The notes beneath the pieces were generated by a model. The model did no database searches. It saw only the letters and a list, made by a program, of their open reading frames with translations, and had not been told where the DNA came from. DNA of 64,000 nucleotides from B10-G9 sp963712165 (GTDB taxonomy: Bacteria; Chloroflexota; Anaerolineae; Anaerolineales; UBA11858). Shown here one piece after another: positions 49,164 to 59,091 of this stretch. The stretch spans positions 186,001 through 250,000 of the forward strand of contig CAVQGY010000005.1 in the NCBI GenBank assembly GCA_963712165.1. The letters run 5' to 3'. The stretch's first letter is position 1. Each line of letters begins with the position of its first letter. The translations under genes were made by a program, and so were the position numbers.

Positions 49164-49958
49164 ATGCACGTTGATGTTTTTGATCAATTCCAATTCACTG
49201 AAAGCCGAGTGCACCTGCTGGATCCGCGCGTAAAAGTAGTGATCACGGTTGGGTTTATCCTCTCAAATGCCATCCTCCCGGATGGCAGCTGGCTTGCCTT
49301 TGCGTTGGCCTGGCTGTTTATCCTGCTGGTTAACGATCTGGCTAACCTAGGTCTGGATTTTAGTTTAAAACGCTCGGTAATTATCCTGCCTTTTGTCCTG
49401 GTTGCAGTCAGTGCGATTTTTTCACCCCAGGGAAAGCCGCTAGCAGTTTGGGATCTTGGTTTTATAATTCTGATTCCCACGGACGTCGGATTGATCAGAT
49501 TTGCCAGTATCCTGGTCCGGTCCTGGCTTTCTGTCCAGATGGCCATTCTGCTGGTGGGGACCACTCAATTTCCAGATTTAATTCACGCCCTTGAGCATCT
49601 GAAGCTGCCCCGGACGTTAACCACCATTATTGCCTTCCTGTTCCGCTATCTGTTTATCCTCACCAATGAGGTATACCGGATCCTTCGAGCCCGCGAAGCC
49701 CGCAGCGCCCGGTTGCCCTCTATCCGGGGAGGGGGAAGTCTGGGATGGCGGATCAAAATGACAGGCAGTATGGCTGGACAGCTTTTTACGCGCAGTTATG
49801 AACGCTCTGATCGTATTTACCAGGCTATGATCTCCCGCGGTTATGCCGGTCATATCCGGACATTGAACCCTCACCAGATCCAGACCCGGGATCGACTGAT
49901 ATTGGGGATTTCCGCAGGGGTTATGGCCTTGATTCAATTAGTAGGATGGATTCTCTAA
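49164..49958 (+). CDS. cbiQ: ECF transporter transmembrane component CbiQ/NikQ
   Basis: 264 residues with about five helices. RAREARSAR (about 173) and YERSDRIYQAMISRGYAG (about 212) are the two coupling-helix motifs of EcfT proteins, which contact the ATPase. It starts nine bases after cbiM and its stop overlaps the cbiO start. Confidence 0.9.
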   Translation: MHVDVFDQFQFTESRVHLLDPRVKVVITVGFILSNAILPDGSWLAFALAWLFILLVNDLANLGLDFSLKRSVIILPFVLVAVSAIFSPQGKPLAVWDLGFIILIPTDVGLIRFASILVRSWLSVQMAILLVGTTQFPDLIHALEHLKLPRTLTTIIAFLFRYLFILTNEVYRILRAREARSARLPSIRGGGSLGWRIKMTGSMAGQLFTRSYERSDRIYQAMISRGYAGHIRTLNPHQIQTRDRLILGISAGVMALIQLVGWIL

Positions 49959-50716
49959 TGCCAGTAAAACATAAACCAACCTTTGAGCTGATAGTTCCAG
50001 AATGTGAAGGTGATCTCCTCCAGATCAAGGACCTTCATTTTGCCTATCCTGACGGCCATCAAGCCCTGCGAGGTGTTAGCCTATCTGTTTGCGAGGGAGA
50101 AAAAATCGCCCTGGTTGGCCCAAACGGAGCAGGAAAATCGACCTTAATGCTGCATTTGAATGGCATACTTGGGGAGCAAAGCCCGATCACCATCGCCGGA
50201 CTTAAGCTGGACAAGGAGAATCTGCCACTGATCCGAGCCCTGGTAGGGCTGGTCTTTCAAAATCCAGATGACCAGCTTTTTTCTCCCACAGTCTTCGAAG
50301 ATGTCGCTTTTGGCCCTCTTCATATGGGATTGCCGGAGGATGAGGTCCTGTCACGGGTAGAAGAGGCTCTCGGCGCTGTGGGGATGGATGATTTTGGTAA
50401 CAGGCTTTCCCACCATTTGAGCATGGGCCAAAAGAAAAGGATCGCCATCGCCACGGTGCTCTCCATGCGACCCCAGATCATGATCCTCGATGAGCCGTCC
50501 GCCGGACTCGATCCAAGAGCCAGGCGCTCCCTGATCAATTTCTTGCGTGATCTTCCGATCACTATGCTGGTATCCACACATGACCTGCGGATGGCGGTTG
50601 ATCTCTTCCCGCGCATGATCATCATGGATGAGGGAAAGATCGTAGCTGATGGACCAACCCAGAAGCTCCTGGAAAACGAGTCTCTGCTGGTAGCTCATGG
50701 ATTGGAACCCCTCTAG
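49958..50716 (+). CDS. cbiO: ECF transporter ATPase CbiO/NikO
   Basis: 252 residues. Walker A GPNGAGKSTL, Q-loop FQNPDDQLF, signature LSMGQKKR, Walker B IMILDEPSAGLDP, switch His in VSTHDLRM. Hydrolyses ATP to drive metal uptake through CbiQ/CbiM. ATG 49958 is chosen because it overlaps the cbiQ stop (TAATG) and GGATGGA lies seven bases before; an in-frame ATG 12 bases earlier is possible. Confidence 0.93.
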   Translation: MPVKHKPTFELIVPECEGDLLQIKDLHFAYPDGHQALRGVSLSVCEGEKIALVGPNGAGKSTLMLHLNGILGEQSPITIAGLKLDKENLPLIRALVGLVFQNPDDQLFSPTVFEDVAFGPLHMGLPEDEVLSRVEEALGAVGMDDFGNRLSHHLSMGQKKRIAIATVLSMRPQIMILDEPSAGLDPRARRSLINFLRDLPITMLVSTHDLRMAVDLFPRMIIMDEGKIVADGPTQKLLENESLLVAHGLEPL

Positions 50717-50770
50717 TAAGTAAGTTTTTGATTTTCCTCTCACTTATCCGTTTCAAGAAGAAGGTCCAAT

Positions 50771-52906
50771 ATGCAGCTGAATATTCCCCCGCAAGATGAG
50801 ATAAACAACTTGCCCCCGGATGGGGGAGAGAAATACAACCGATTGATCTTTGAGCAGTCACCTTATTTGCTTCAGCACTCTGCCAATCCGGTAGATTGGC
50901 AGGCCTGGGGAGAGGATGCCTTCCAACAGGCCAGGCAGGAAGACAAACCGGTTTTCCTGTCGATTGGTTATGCCACCTGTCATTGGTGCCATGTTATGGA
51001 ACGGGAATCCTTTGAGAACCCGGCGGCAGCTGACCTGATCAACACCCATTTCATTCCCGTGAAGGTGGATCGGGAAGAGCGACCTGATATCGACCAGATC
51101 TATATGGCGGTCTGCCAGGCGGTGACTGGTACAGGGGGTTGGCCGCTGACCGTTATCCTGACCCCGGACAAGAAACCTTTTTTTGTCGGGACTTATTTTC
51201 CAAGGGAAAGCCGCTTTGGAAGAACCGGATTGATGGATCTGATCCCCAGGGTGGCGGACCTGTGGGCGACAAAACGGGATGAACTCCTGGAAAGCGCGGA
51301 CAAGATCACCAGGCATCTCCAGGATGCAAACCAGACCAGCGGGGGAGATATCGATCCGGGAGTCATCCAGCTGGCCTATGCTCAATTAAAAGCGAGATAT
51401 GACCCTGCCCAGGGCGGGTTCGGAAGTGCTCCGAAATTTCCAACCCCCCATAACCTGTTATTTTTGACTCGTTTTTGGGAGAAAACAGGGGAGCCAATTG
51501 CCCTGGAGATGGTCGAAATAACACTCCAGAAGATGCGCCTGGGTGGGATCTTCGATCAGATCGGTTTTGGCTTTCACCGCTATTCTACAGATGATTCCTG
51601 GCGTCTTCCTCATTTTGAAAAGATGCTGTATGACCAGGCTATGCTTGTCATGGCTTACACGGAAGTTTACCTTGCCACCGAGAACCCAGCTTATGCCCGG
51701 GTTGTTCGCGAAGTGCTCAGCTATGTCCTGCGGGATATGACAGATCCTGGAGGGGGCTTCTATTCCGCCGAGGATGCGGACAGCGAAGGGGAGGAAGGAT
51801 TGTTCTATCTCTGGACCAGAAAAGAATTCCTGGAGCAGATCGGCCCGCGGGCAGGGGAGCTTTTCTCATCCCTGTTCAATCTGGTGGAAGATGGAAATTA
51901 CAGGGATGAGGCAACGGGCGAATTATCAGGGAGAAATTTGCTTTATCTGGATGCTCCCCTGGAAGAGCTGGCAGGAGACCTAAACATGAAGCCGGACGAG
52001 CTGACCGGGTTGTGGGATGACCTGAGAACCCACCTGTTCGATATCCGGGAGCAGCGGGTACACCCCCTTAAAGATGATAAGATACTCACGGATTGGAACG
52101 GCTTGATGATTGCCGCCCTGGCTAAAGCTGGCGCTGGGCTTGGGGATCCCACTTATATCCAGGCTGCGGGCAAGGCTGTCGATTTCATCTGGGCCAAGCT
52201 TCGGAACGGGGAGGGAAGGCTTCTCAAGCGCTACAGGAATGGAGAAGCCGGACTCACCGCTCACCTGGATGATTATGCCTTTTTAGTCTGGGGGCTGTTG
52301 GAACTTCATCAGGCTACCTTCCAAACCAGGTACCTGGAATATGCCCTGTTCTTGACAGAGATCATGATCGCTGACTTTTGGGATCAGGAAGATGGGGGAT
52401 TCTTCTTCACTGCTGAAGGGCAGATGGATCTCATCCATCGGAACAAAGAAATCTATGATGGAGCTATTCCTTCAGGGAATGCAGTTGCCTTCCATAATTT
52501 GATCCGACTGAGCCGTTTGCTTTCGAGACCAGATCTGGAGGAGAAGGCCCAGCTGATCGGACGCTCGTTCTCAGCCCAGGTCAATCAGATACCCCTGGGT
52601 CATACCCAGCTGATGTCCGGATTGCTGGCGGCCGAAAGCGAGTCTCTGGAGGTGGTGATCTCGGGGGATCCGGAAAGTCCTGATACGAAGAACATGATCC
52701 AGGCATTGAGAGAGCATTATTATCCAAATCTGGTTTTGCTGCTGCGGCCTACGAAACCGGATGAGGCTTTATTCGGATTGGTTCCAATACTTCAGGAACA
52801 ATTTCCCCTGGAGGGCAAGGCAACCGCCTACGTTTGCAGGAATTTTCAATGCAGTGCCCCGACAACGGATATCGAGGAAATGCTCAGGCTGGTGGATGGT
52901 GATTGA
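50771..52906 (+). CDS. YyaL/DUF255 thioredoxin-fold protein
   Basis: 711 residues. The N-terminal thioredoxin-like DUF255 domain (about 20-190) has RLIFEQSPYLLQHSANPVDW and GYATCHWCHVMERESFE, with a CXXC pair (CHWC). The rest is an alpha/alpha barrel like N-acylglucosamine epimerase or glycosidase folds (LYDQAMLVMAYTE, AEDADSEGEEGLFYLWT). The function of the family (human SPATA20, Bacillus YyaL) is not settled. The gene stands alone after the cbi operon. Confidence 0.9.
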   Translation: MQLNIPPQDEINNLPPDGGEKYNRLIFEQSPYLLQHSANPVDWQAWGEDAFQQARQEDKPVFLSIGYATCHWCHVMERESFENPAAADLINTHFIPVKVDREERPDIDQIYMAVCQAVTGTGGWPLTVILTPDKKPFFVGTYFPRESRFGRTGLMDLIPRVADLWATKRDELLESADKITRHLQDANQTSGGDIDPGVIQLAYAQLKARYDPAQGGFGSAPKFPTPHNLLFLTRFWEKTGEPIALEMVEITLQKMRLGGIFDQIGFGFHRYSTDDSWRLPHFEKMLYDQAMLVMAYTEVYLATENPAYARVVREVLSYVLRDMTDPGGGFYSAEDADSEGEEGLFYLWTRKEFLEQIGPRAGELFSSLFNLVEDGNYRDEATGELSGRNLLYLDAPLEELAGDLNMKPDELTGLWDDLRTHLFDIREQRVHPLKDDKILTDWNGLMIAALAKAGAGLGDPTYIQAAGKAVDFIWAKLRNGEGRLLKRYRNGEAGLTAHLDDYAFLVWGLLELHQATFQTRYLEYALFLTEIMIADFWDQEDGGFFFTAEGQMDLIHRNKEIYDGAIPSGNAVAFHNLIRLSRLLSRPDLEEKAQLIGRSFSAQVNQIPLGHTQLMSGLLAAESESLEVVISGDPESPDTKNMIQALREHYYPNLVLLLRPTKPDEALFGLVPILQEQFPLEGKATAYVCRNFQCSAPTTDIEEMLRLVDGD

Positions 52907-53184
52907 GCGTATGACCGAAAACCAAGGGTGAACCCTAAATAACCAAGTGTACTCAATGGCTTAAACGTCCTCTGCTATTTTATGGATCCGTTGAGAGGAT
53001 TGGATTTCAGCGGGTTTTTCTGTATATTTTGTATGTCTTTTATATTATGTCTCTGCCATATGCACTGGAATCTAATGGATTATTGGTTTTCACTCCACTA
53101 TTATTGTTCCGCAGTACCATTGAAAATGTGGATTTGTACTCCCCCGGTATAAAACATTGGCATGCCCCCCAATCCTAATACATA
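52907..53184. other. Convergent intergenic region
   Basis: 278 bases between converging genes. I see no coding frame, no tRNA and no strong terminator stem; the sequence is AT-rich. Confidence 0.5.
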
Positions 53185-53607
53185 TTACACAATTACTGCT
53201 TCCGCTCCAGTCTCCTCCTTGATCTCAGCTGCGAAAGCCTCCAGACTTTCAATCTGGAAAGAGCTCTGATCTCCAGCCGGTCTGCCAAGAACCACCAGTG
53301 TGGCCCCTTCATCAACGACTGTGGATTTGATCTCGTCCCTGATGTTCCCTTTGCGTATCACGGAACGGGCTTCTACTCCCTGTTCAGCTGACCGTTCGAT
53401 CGCCATCAGAAGGAAAAAGCGGCCCATCTCCTCCAGCTCGTTCTCGATGTCGACCACAATCGGTGCGGCAGTTTTATTCAGGAAACTTAGGTCAATGATG
53501 TAAAGATAGACGATATCATCGCCCCGCTCTTTGGCTAGCTGGATGGCTGATTGTTGTGTTTTATAACTGGCTTCGCCACCTCGGGTGGAACATAGGATCA
53601 AACCCAT
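53185..53607 (-). CDS. Universal-stress-like protein
   Basis: 140 residues with the Usp alpha/beta fold: LILCSTRGGEASYKTQQSAIQLA at the start and TLVVLGRPAGDQSSFQIESLEAF near the end. The usual ATP-binding glycine motif is altered (GRPAGDQSSF), so it may not bind ATP. AAGGAAGGTG precedes ATG 53607. It is third in a minus-strand unit behind an anion transporter, with 44 bases between. Confidence 0.75.
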   Translation of the reverse strand: MGLILCSTRGGEASYKTQQSAIQLAKERGDDIVYLYIIDLSFLNKTAAPIVVDIENELEEMGRFFLLMAIERSAEQGVEARSVIRKGNIRDEIKSTVVDEGATLVVLGRPAGDQSSFQIESLEAFAAEIKEETGAEAVIV

Positions 53608-53651
53608 GGAGTCACCTTCCTTGACATCTCTAGTAGTAATGGCTACTTTTT

Positions 53652-55031
53652 TTAATACCGCACTAACAACCAGATAGTAGCAATTAAGAGGGTCACAAAC
53701 GTGACCGGTACACCATCGCGCATAAAACGCTTAAATGACACACGAATGCCTGCTTGTGCAAGAAGGCCCACAGTGACAATATTTGGAGCAGATCCTAGGT
53801 AGGTGGAGTTCCCGCCTAAGTCCGCTCCCAGGATTAATGCCCAGTAGATGATCCGGCTCTCAGTTCCCCCGGGTATATTAATGGTCAAGTAGTCTGCTAC
53901 CGGGAGCGCTGCCACCGTAAAAGGTATGTTAGCCACGATGCCGGAAGCTATCCCAGCCACCCACGTGATTAAAAGGGCTGCCCTGTCAAGGCTTTCACCG
54001 GCATATAGGATCACACGGGATGCCAACCAGTCGATCGCCCCGTTGGCTTCCATAGCCCCTACTACAACGAATAAACCAATGAAGAACAACAGAGTAGTCC
54101 AATCCACTTCGCGGACCATATCTGTCATATCAGGTCGAACCCAAATGATCAAGATGGCTGCCCCACTAATAGCAACTACACCGGGGGGCATGTGGTTGAA
54201 CCCATCGGCTACAAAAAAGCCAATAAATGTGATAAGGGCAACAATCAGGGCTTTGTTCAACGTAGTCTGGTTTGAAATCTCCGACTCCGATGCCAGCTGC
54301 TCAGCCAAAACTTGGGAAACTTTTCTGTCCGCATCTTGGTAGGTTTTACGATACTGAAACCAATTGATCGCAACCAATGCGAACATACACAGGATGGCTA
54401 TAGGTGCCATATTGACAAAATACTCCCCGAAACTCATCCCTAAATGGGAGCCAACGATCGTGCTTGGTGGATCACCGATCAGGGTAGCTGCCCCCCCAAT
54501 ATTTGAGGCCAGCACCTCAGGGATGACGATTGCTAATGGGTCCAATCCGATGGCAGCAGCGATCTGGATAGACAGTGGTGCTATCAGCAGAATAGCTGTG
54601 ACATCGTTCAGAAATGCTGAAGTTATTCCAGTTAATAAGATCAGTGCCATCGCGATCATCCAGGCATTGCCTTTGGCTCTCTGGTAAAGCCGAAAGGCCA
54701 ACCACTTGAATGCGTTAGTATCCGCCAAGATGGCCATAAAGATCATCATTCCCATGATCAGGAAGATCACATTCCAGTCCACCACCTGCATAGCATCATC
54801 AAAGTTAAGCAGCTGGAGATTTGGGTTGTAATGACCTCCGATATAGGTAATTAAGAGCACAGCTGCGGCCCCTGATAGGGCGGCAGCTGTCTCATGTAAC
54901 CAATGTAAGGAGATCACAAGGAAGACAATGAAGAAGATTCCAGTCGAGATCAGGGCGGCCAGGCCAGCTCCAGGCTCTGGGGTAATGGATGAGATCTGTG
55001 TAAAACCAGTGCTAAGGTTAGGAATAGCCAT
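53652..55031 (-). CDS. ArsB/NhaD/CitMHS-type ion transporter
   Basis: 459 residues with about eleven helices and an inverted repeat. Signature motifs are SAFLNDVTAILLIAPL (about 140), SNIGGAATLIGDPP (about 178) and GADLGGNSTYLGSAPNIV (about 405) of the ion transporter superfamily that includes ArsB, NhaD and the P-protein. The substrate may be sodium/proton, arsenite or a dicarboxylate. It lies one base after the upstream Usp gene and before a second Usp gene, so stress proteins flank it. Confidence 0.85.
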   Translation of the reverse strand: MAIPNLSTGFTQISSITPEPGAGLAALISTGIFFIVFLVISLHWLHETAAALSGAAAVLLITYIGGHYNPNLQLLNFDDAMQVVDWNVIFLIMGMMIFMAILADTNAFKWLAFRLYQRAKGNAWMIAMALILLTGITSAFLNDVTAILLIAPLSIQIAAAIGLDPLAIVIPEVLASNIGGAATLIGDPPSTIVGSHLGMSFGEYFVNMAPIAILCMFALVAINWFQYRKTYQDADRKVSQVLAEQLASESEISNQTTLNKALIVALITFIGFFVADGFNHMPPGVVAISGAAILIIWVRPDMTDMVREVDWTTLLFFIGLFVVVGAMEANGAIDWLASRVILYAGESLDRAALLITWVAGIASGIVANIPFTVAALPVADYLTINIPGGTESRIIYWALILGADLGGNSTYLGSAPNIVTVGLLAQAGIRVSFKRFMRDGVPVTFVTLLIATIWLLVRY

Positions 55032-55032
55032 T

Positions 55033-55476
55033 CTATAAAGATAAAATTGTAGGAATGATCAATATGGCAAATTCCGACTCCGCCTTAATGACTTTGTTAG
55101 CCACACTGCCAAAACGCCATTTCCCAGAGCCAGTTTCGCCATGTGTTCCTATGATGATCAGGTCACATTCTTTCTCCCGGGCGGTATCGAGGATACATTG
55201 TGCTGGGAAGCATTGCTCCGTTATGGTCTGTACATTTATATCTTCACTGCGTAGCTGTTCAGCTACTCCGTCCAAGTATTGATTAGCAATTTCATCTAGC
55301 TGTTCAAATATATTGCTGATCACCGAGGGACTTGCCATCAGCGATTGCCGCAAAGGCGCTATAGCGCGCAGTAATAGGACTTTTGATTTATGAAGGTTGG
55401 CGACGGCTTTAACTGTCGTTAGTACCTGTTCAGCATTTTGTGAACCATCCAAGGGGACAAGGATTTGCTTAAACAT
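55033..55476 (-). CDS. Universal stress protein UspA family
   Basis: 147 residues from ATG 55476, where AAAGG lies eight bases upstream. ILVPLDGSQNAEQVL at the N-terminus and IIIGTHGETGSGKWRFGSVANKV near the end form the ATP-binding pattern. It is first in the Usp-transporter-Usp operon; coupling with the transporter gene suggests a nucleotide-dependent regulatory subunit. Confidence 0.85.
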   Translation of the reverse strand: MFKQILVPLDGSQNAEQVLTTVKAVANLHKSKVLLLRAIAPLRQSLMASPSVISNIFEQLDEIANQYLDGVAEQLRSEDINVQTITEQCFPAQCILDTAREKECDLIIIGTHGETGSGKWRFGSVANKVIKAESEFAILIIPTILSL

Positions 55477-55521
55477 AAGAATAACCTTTAATACTTCCAT
55501 AGAGATAAAACTACTCTTCAA

Positions 55522-55929
55522 ACATCTACTTCAGATTGTACGTAGAAATAGGCTGTCAAGTCAAGTTAAATATTTCGAATAACTTGGAGTTTATGTTAAC
55601 ACAACGAAATGCTATGAAGCTCTCTTGGGAAATGGAGGATACTTCAAGCGCCTTGGAAAAACTTATGAAGAGATTCGCAAGAAAGTGCCTCCTAGGATCC
55701 CGCATCCTCCAAGCCTATGTTCAATTGTATGTATCCTTCCGGGCCCATTCTTGAGAGTAGGACATTTGTGTTAAACACGAGTGTCCGTTTAAGTTTAAGG
55801 GCAAAGTTCAGGAGGAGTAATCAGTTTAAGCACATCTGACTCTAGAACTGAATACTGAATACTGAACACTGATTTGATTTACGACTTACGTTTCTCCTTC
55901 CGAGCCCAATCTTGTGAGTCCTAGTCCAG
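55522..55929. other. Intergenic region with dispersed repeat fragments
   Basis: About 400 bases with no supported gene; a 72-codon frame at 55536-55754 has no ribosome site or family likeness. GAATACTGAATACTGAACACTGA (from about 55849) is a short tandem. GATTTACGACTTACGTTTCTCC (from about 55874) matches a stretch near 8836. Confidence 0.5.
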
Positions 55930-57306
55930 CTATCCGTCCTGGCCTTCTGGCGGAGTCTCCGGATTGGTATCCTGGTCCGGGTTCTCCTCTTCTGCCACTT
56001 CTACCTTATCTTCTTTCTTCTTTTTCTTCTTCCCCTGCTTCTCCTTCGGCTGCTCCTCCTCCTGCTCTGTTTCCCCTGATCCAGGAGGGGCGGTTTGGTC
56101 TTGATCTCCTTCCTGGGGATCGGCCTCACCCAGATCATCATCAGGTATGGGTTCATCCTTGCCTAATTTCTTATGGGGTCTTCTCAGGACCGAAGCCACG
56201 ATGATCACTGTCAATCCGATTCCCGTCACGACCAGAGCATAGGTTCGGGCCTGGGAGAACAAGGAATAAATGATCTTTAGACCCAGACTGGTGGCTGTGT
56301 CAACCAGATCCATGTGAAGGCCGGCCAGGGGTGTTTCACCCAGGAATCTGTCCAGCAGAAAATCAGCAGCCGGACCGGCCAGGGACGCCAGGCCGGTGGC
56401 CAGCAACCCCGCAATCGCGATCGGGTAGCCCCACCAAACTCTTAATGCCCTGAAGGTATGAACAGCCAGGGTGGCGATGCCCAACAGCAGGAAACAAATC
56501 AATAGCGGACTGATCAGGACCATCCAGCGCCCAAAATTGATCACGACAGTCAGGGGAAGGTCCTCACCCAATATTTTAAGGTCTACGCTTTTCCCCTTCA
56601 AACCTTTCCCGAAATCAATTTCTTCGGGGATGTCTGTCAACGACCTCCTCAACAGGGATTCAAATTGGGGAATGTAATTATCTAGAAAATCGTTTCCGGG
56701 ATTGCAGGACAGGAAATCCTTGCCGCTATCATCATTTCCTTCCAGGATGCGGGTCATATCCAGCAGATCTTCCTGGGTGCACTCAGGCTGGTTTTTCAGA
56801 AGCTGAGAGATCGCTTCCACCCCTGCCGTGCCAGTGAGGTGCTCTTTGAGCTCCAATAAAGAGATTCCCAAGGTCAATTCCTCGCTCCCGGACCGGATGC
56901 TGTCGATCAGGTTGTGTACCAGGTCATGGAGCTGGTTCTCAAGCCAATCCGGGGGGAGCACTTCCGTCAGGAGGGTTTCCCAATCCTCCTCTGATAGCGC
57001 CTGGAAATAGCTGGGTGGACCTCCACCTTCGCTTTCAGTTTCGCCTTCATCTGAAGGTTCCCCATCCTCGCACATCAGCGGATCCTCAAGGCAGGGATTG
57101 AAGGTCATGGAATAATGGATCTGGGTTGCAGCAATACCGGGAAGCTGATCGAAGAAATCCTCTTCTTCAAAGATCTCCAGAAAAAAATCCGGATTGAAAA
57201 GCTGGGTTGTAAAGGCGAGGGCGAATATGCTTAAGAATATGGATAAGATCAATACCGGGACCAGTAAAGCCCCGATCAATTTTCCGAAGAACCGAAAGAT
57301 CTTCAT
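55930..57306 (-). CDS. Membrane protein with long charged cytoplasmic tail, function unknown
   Basis: 458 residues. One N-terminal helix (about 8-32), a large extracellular part (about 35-255) rich in Asp/Glu with Cys near 72, 79, 176 and 201, then three helices (about 262-285, 295-320 and 355-378). The tail (about 385-458) is very acidic with a run of six Lys, and is likely disordered. No recognised domain. It follows the VWA protein gene by 51 bases on the same strand, so the two may work together. ATG 57306 is 8-10 bases after a weak GAGAAAGG. Confidence 0.65.
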   Translation of the reverse strand: MKIFRFFGKLIGALLVPVLILSIFLSIFALAFTTQLFNPDFFLEIFEEEDFFDQLPGIAATQIHYSMTFNPCLEDPLMCEDGEPSDEGETESEGGGPPSYFQALSEEDWETLLTEVLPPDWLENQLHDLVHNLIDSIRSGSEELTLGISLLELKEHLTGTAGVEAISQLLKNQPECTQEDLLDMTRILEGNDDSGKDFLSCNPGNDFLDNYIPQFESLLRRSLTDIPEEIDFGKGLKGKSVDLKILGEDLPLTVVINFGRWMVLISPLLICFLLLGIATLAVHTFRALRVWWGYPIAIAGLLATGLASLAGPAADFLLDRFLGETPLAGLHMDLVDTATSLGLKIIYSLFSQARTYALVVTGIGLTVIIVASVLRRPHKKLGKDEPIPDDDLGEADPQEGDQDQTAPPGSGETEQEEEQPKEKQGKKKKKKEDKVEVAEEENPDQDTNPETPPEGQDG

Positions 57307-57357
57307 AACGGCACCTTTCTCCTGGATAGCTCTTTTAGTCTAATCATTTCGTACAGC

Positions 57358-59091
57358 TTATTTTATTAACCGCTGCCGGAACCTGATCAGCACCATCACC
57401 CCACCGCCAAGGATCAGGATCACTGCAGCCATACCGCCAGTAAGTACGGTCAATCCCCGATTGGTGAGCAGGAAGGGGATTGTGGATTGTGATGAAGGGA
57501 CAGGTTCAGTTCCCTGATCACCATCCAGGCAGTCCTTAGAGCTGATTATCAGGCTGAATACGGCAGATTCACCCTCTTTATCCTGATTGGATAGAGTTAC
57601 TGTCCACTCTCCAGATTCAGGGGAAGCCATGGTGAGCAGTTGAACCTGGTTCCGGCTTTGGTAATCCACACCTTCTGACTCAAGGTCCAATACGACACCT
57701 TCTGGGTTGGTCAACTCGAGCAGAGGGGTTCCGCTAAGGTAGTTGAGAACCAGGGTGAGTTCGCAGGTTGTTGGCTCTACATCGATCCGGCCTATTTCCT
57801 GGACTTCGCCAGCAGGGACAACGCCGCTGATCTGTCCCACAAGTATATTTCCCGCAGCTGCTTCTCTGCAGGCGGCGAAAAATGAACCCAGTTCGGCGCC
57901 GCTGTTCGTGAACAGGTATTCTCCTTCGGTCTCAAAGGCAAGTCCCTCCAGGAGCAGGAAATCAACCTCGGTTTCCAGATCAGCAAATCCCGCAGTGCAG
58001 AGAATGATGTCGTTTTTATTCGCCCGATTGGGAATAGTCGCAAGGATCTCGCCGGAGGATAAACCGACATTGGCATGACCGTCGCTTAGTAAAATCACCA
58101 TCATGGGAAGGTCAGGATCAGCGATATTCTCCAGCTCAGATAAACCTAATGACAACCCTTCGCCAATATTGGTTTGTGCTAAAGGCATCAATGAGCTGAT
58201 CAGGGATTTGAGATTCTCATGTTCCAGCGTAAGACCACTTTCCAGTAGAGCCTGATTCGAAAAAGTCACCAGCCCGATCATGGATTCCCGCCCAGTGCGG
58301 TCTTGATCCAGGGCGGAGAGATCGATCAGGTTGACGGCCGCGGTTTTCGCCAGGTCCAGGCGGGAAGGAATGCCGTATTCAACGACCAGCAGATCGATCT
58401 CCTCCTGGAGTTCCGACATGCCCGATTCCCGCTTATAGGTTTCCAATCTATCGGATAAAGAGGTCTTGCCGGAATCTTCAAGTGCCTGGTCATAATCACT
58501 GGAAGCTATCCGCCATTCTCTTCTGACAGCCTTATAGTCTGGATCATCCAGATAAGGGACAAGCTTCAATATTTCACTTAACACTTTCCCCTTGTTGGTA
58601 GTAGGAGGGCAATCAAGGGTCAAATAGCGCATGATCTGATCGGTATAACCTGAGGTAACGATCAGTCCAGCGCTGGTACCTTCGCAGTCAAATTCACCTA
58701 ATTTGGCCTGGATAGCTGCCTGAACTTCTGCCAGGCTGCTTCCCTGGTTCTCACCGATCCAATCGGCCAGGTTATCAAATGCATCACCCATCTTATCTTT
58801 GGCTTCCTGGACTGCTGGATCATTCTCAGCTTCATTCAGCTGGTCTTGCAGATTGAGGTATTTTGGATCCTGATTCAACTCATTCAGGCGTAAAAGCAGG
58901 GACAGAAGGTCTTCGGGTACGATGCCGGTATAGACAGGCGTGGCCATACTGCCAGAGACATCCAGCACCAGCACGATCTGGAGAGTCTGGTCATCTTGGG
59001 GGGGAAGGGGTTTCGCCAGTGTGGATCTTGATGGGGGCAGCAGGGAAAGTAGCAGAATGGTACCAAGCAATAGCAGGGGGCTTCTTCTCAT
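57358..59091 (-). CDS. Secreted, membrane-anchored VWA-domain protein
   Basis: 577 residues from ATG 59091, preceded by GGAGGAGGT; a longer frame has no site. A signal peptide (about 1-28) precedes a von Willebrand A domain whose MIDAS begins LVLDVSGSM (about 40) and continues after a helical insert of about 180 residues with VILLSDGHANVG. A beta-rich domain (about 430-530) follows, then a C-terminal helix (about 545-567). Topology: outside with C-terminal anchor. The insert between MIDAS motif and the rest is unusual. The 458-residue membrane protein encoded downstream is the likely partner. Confidence 0.8.
   Translation of the reverse strand: MRRSPLLLLGTILLLSLLPPSRSTLAKPLPPQDDQTLQIVLVLDVSGSMATPVYTGIVPEDLLSLLLRLNELNQDPKYLNLQDQLNEAENDPAVQEAKDKMGDAFDNLADWIGENQGSSLAEVQAAIQAKLGEFDCEGTSAGLIVTSGYTDQIMRYLTLDCPPTTNKGKVLSEILKLVPYLDDPDYKAVRREWRIASSDYDQALEDSGKTSLSDRLETYKRESGMSELQEEIDLLVVEYGIPSRLDLAKTAAVNLIDLSALDQDRTGRESMIGLVTFSNQALLESGLTLEHENLKSLISSLMPLAQTNIGEGLSLGLSELENIADPDLPMMVILLSDGHANVGLSSGEILATIPNRANKNDIILCTAGFADLETEVDFLLLEGLAFETEGEYLFTNSGAELGSFFAACREAAAGNILVGQISGVVPAGEVQEIGRIDVEPTTCELTLVLNYLSGTPLLELTNPEGVVLDLESEGVDYQSRNQVQLLTMASPESGEWTVTLSNQDKEGESAVFSLIISSKDCLDGDQGTEPVPSSQSTIPFLLTNRGLTVLTGGMAAVILILGGGVMVLIRFRQRLIK

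Noticed and set aside
55536..55754. Small 72-codon gene
   Set aside because: No ribosome site, no recognisable protein features, and located in repeat-bearing intergenic DNA.
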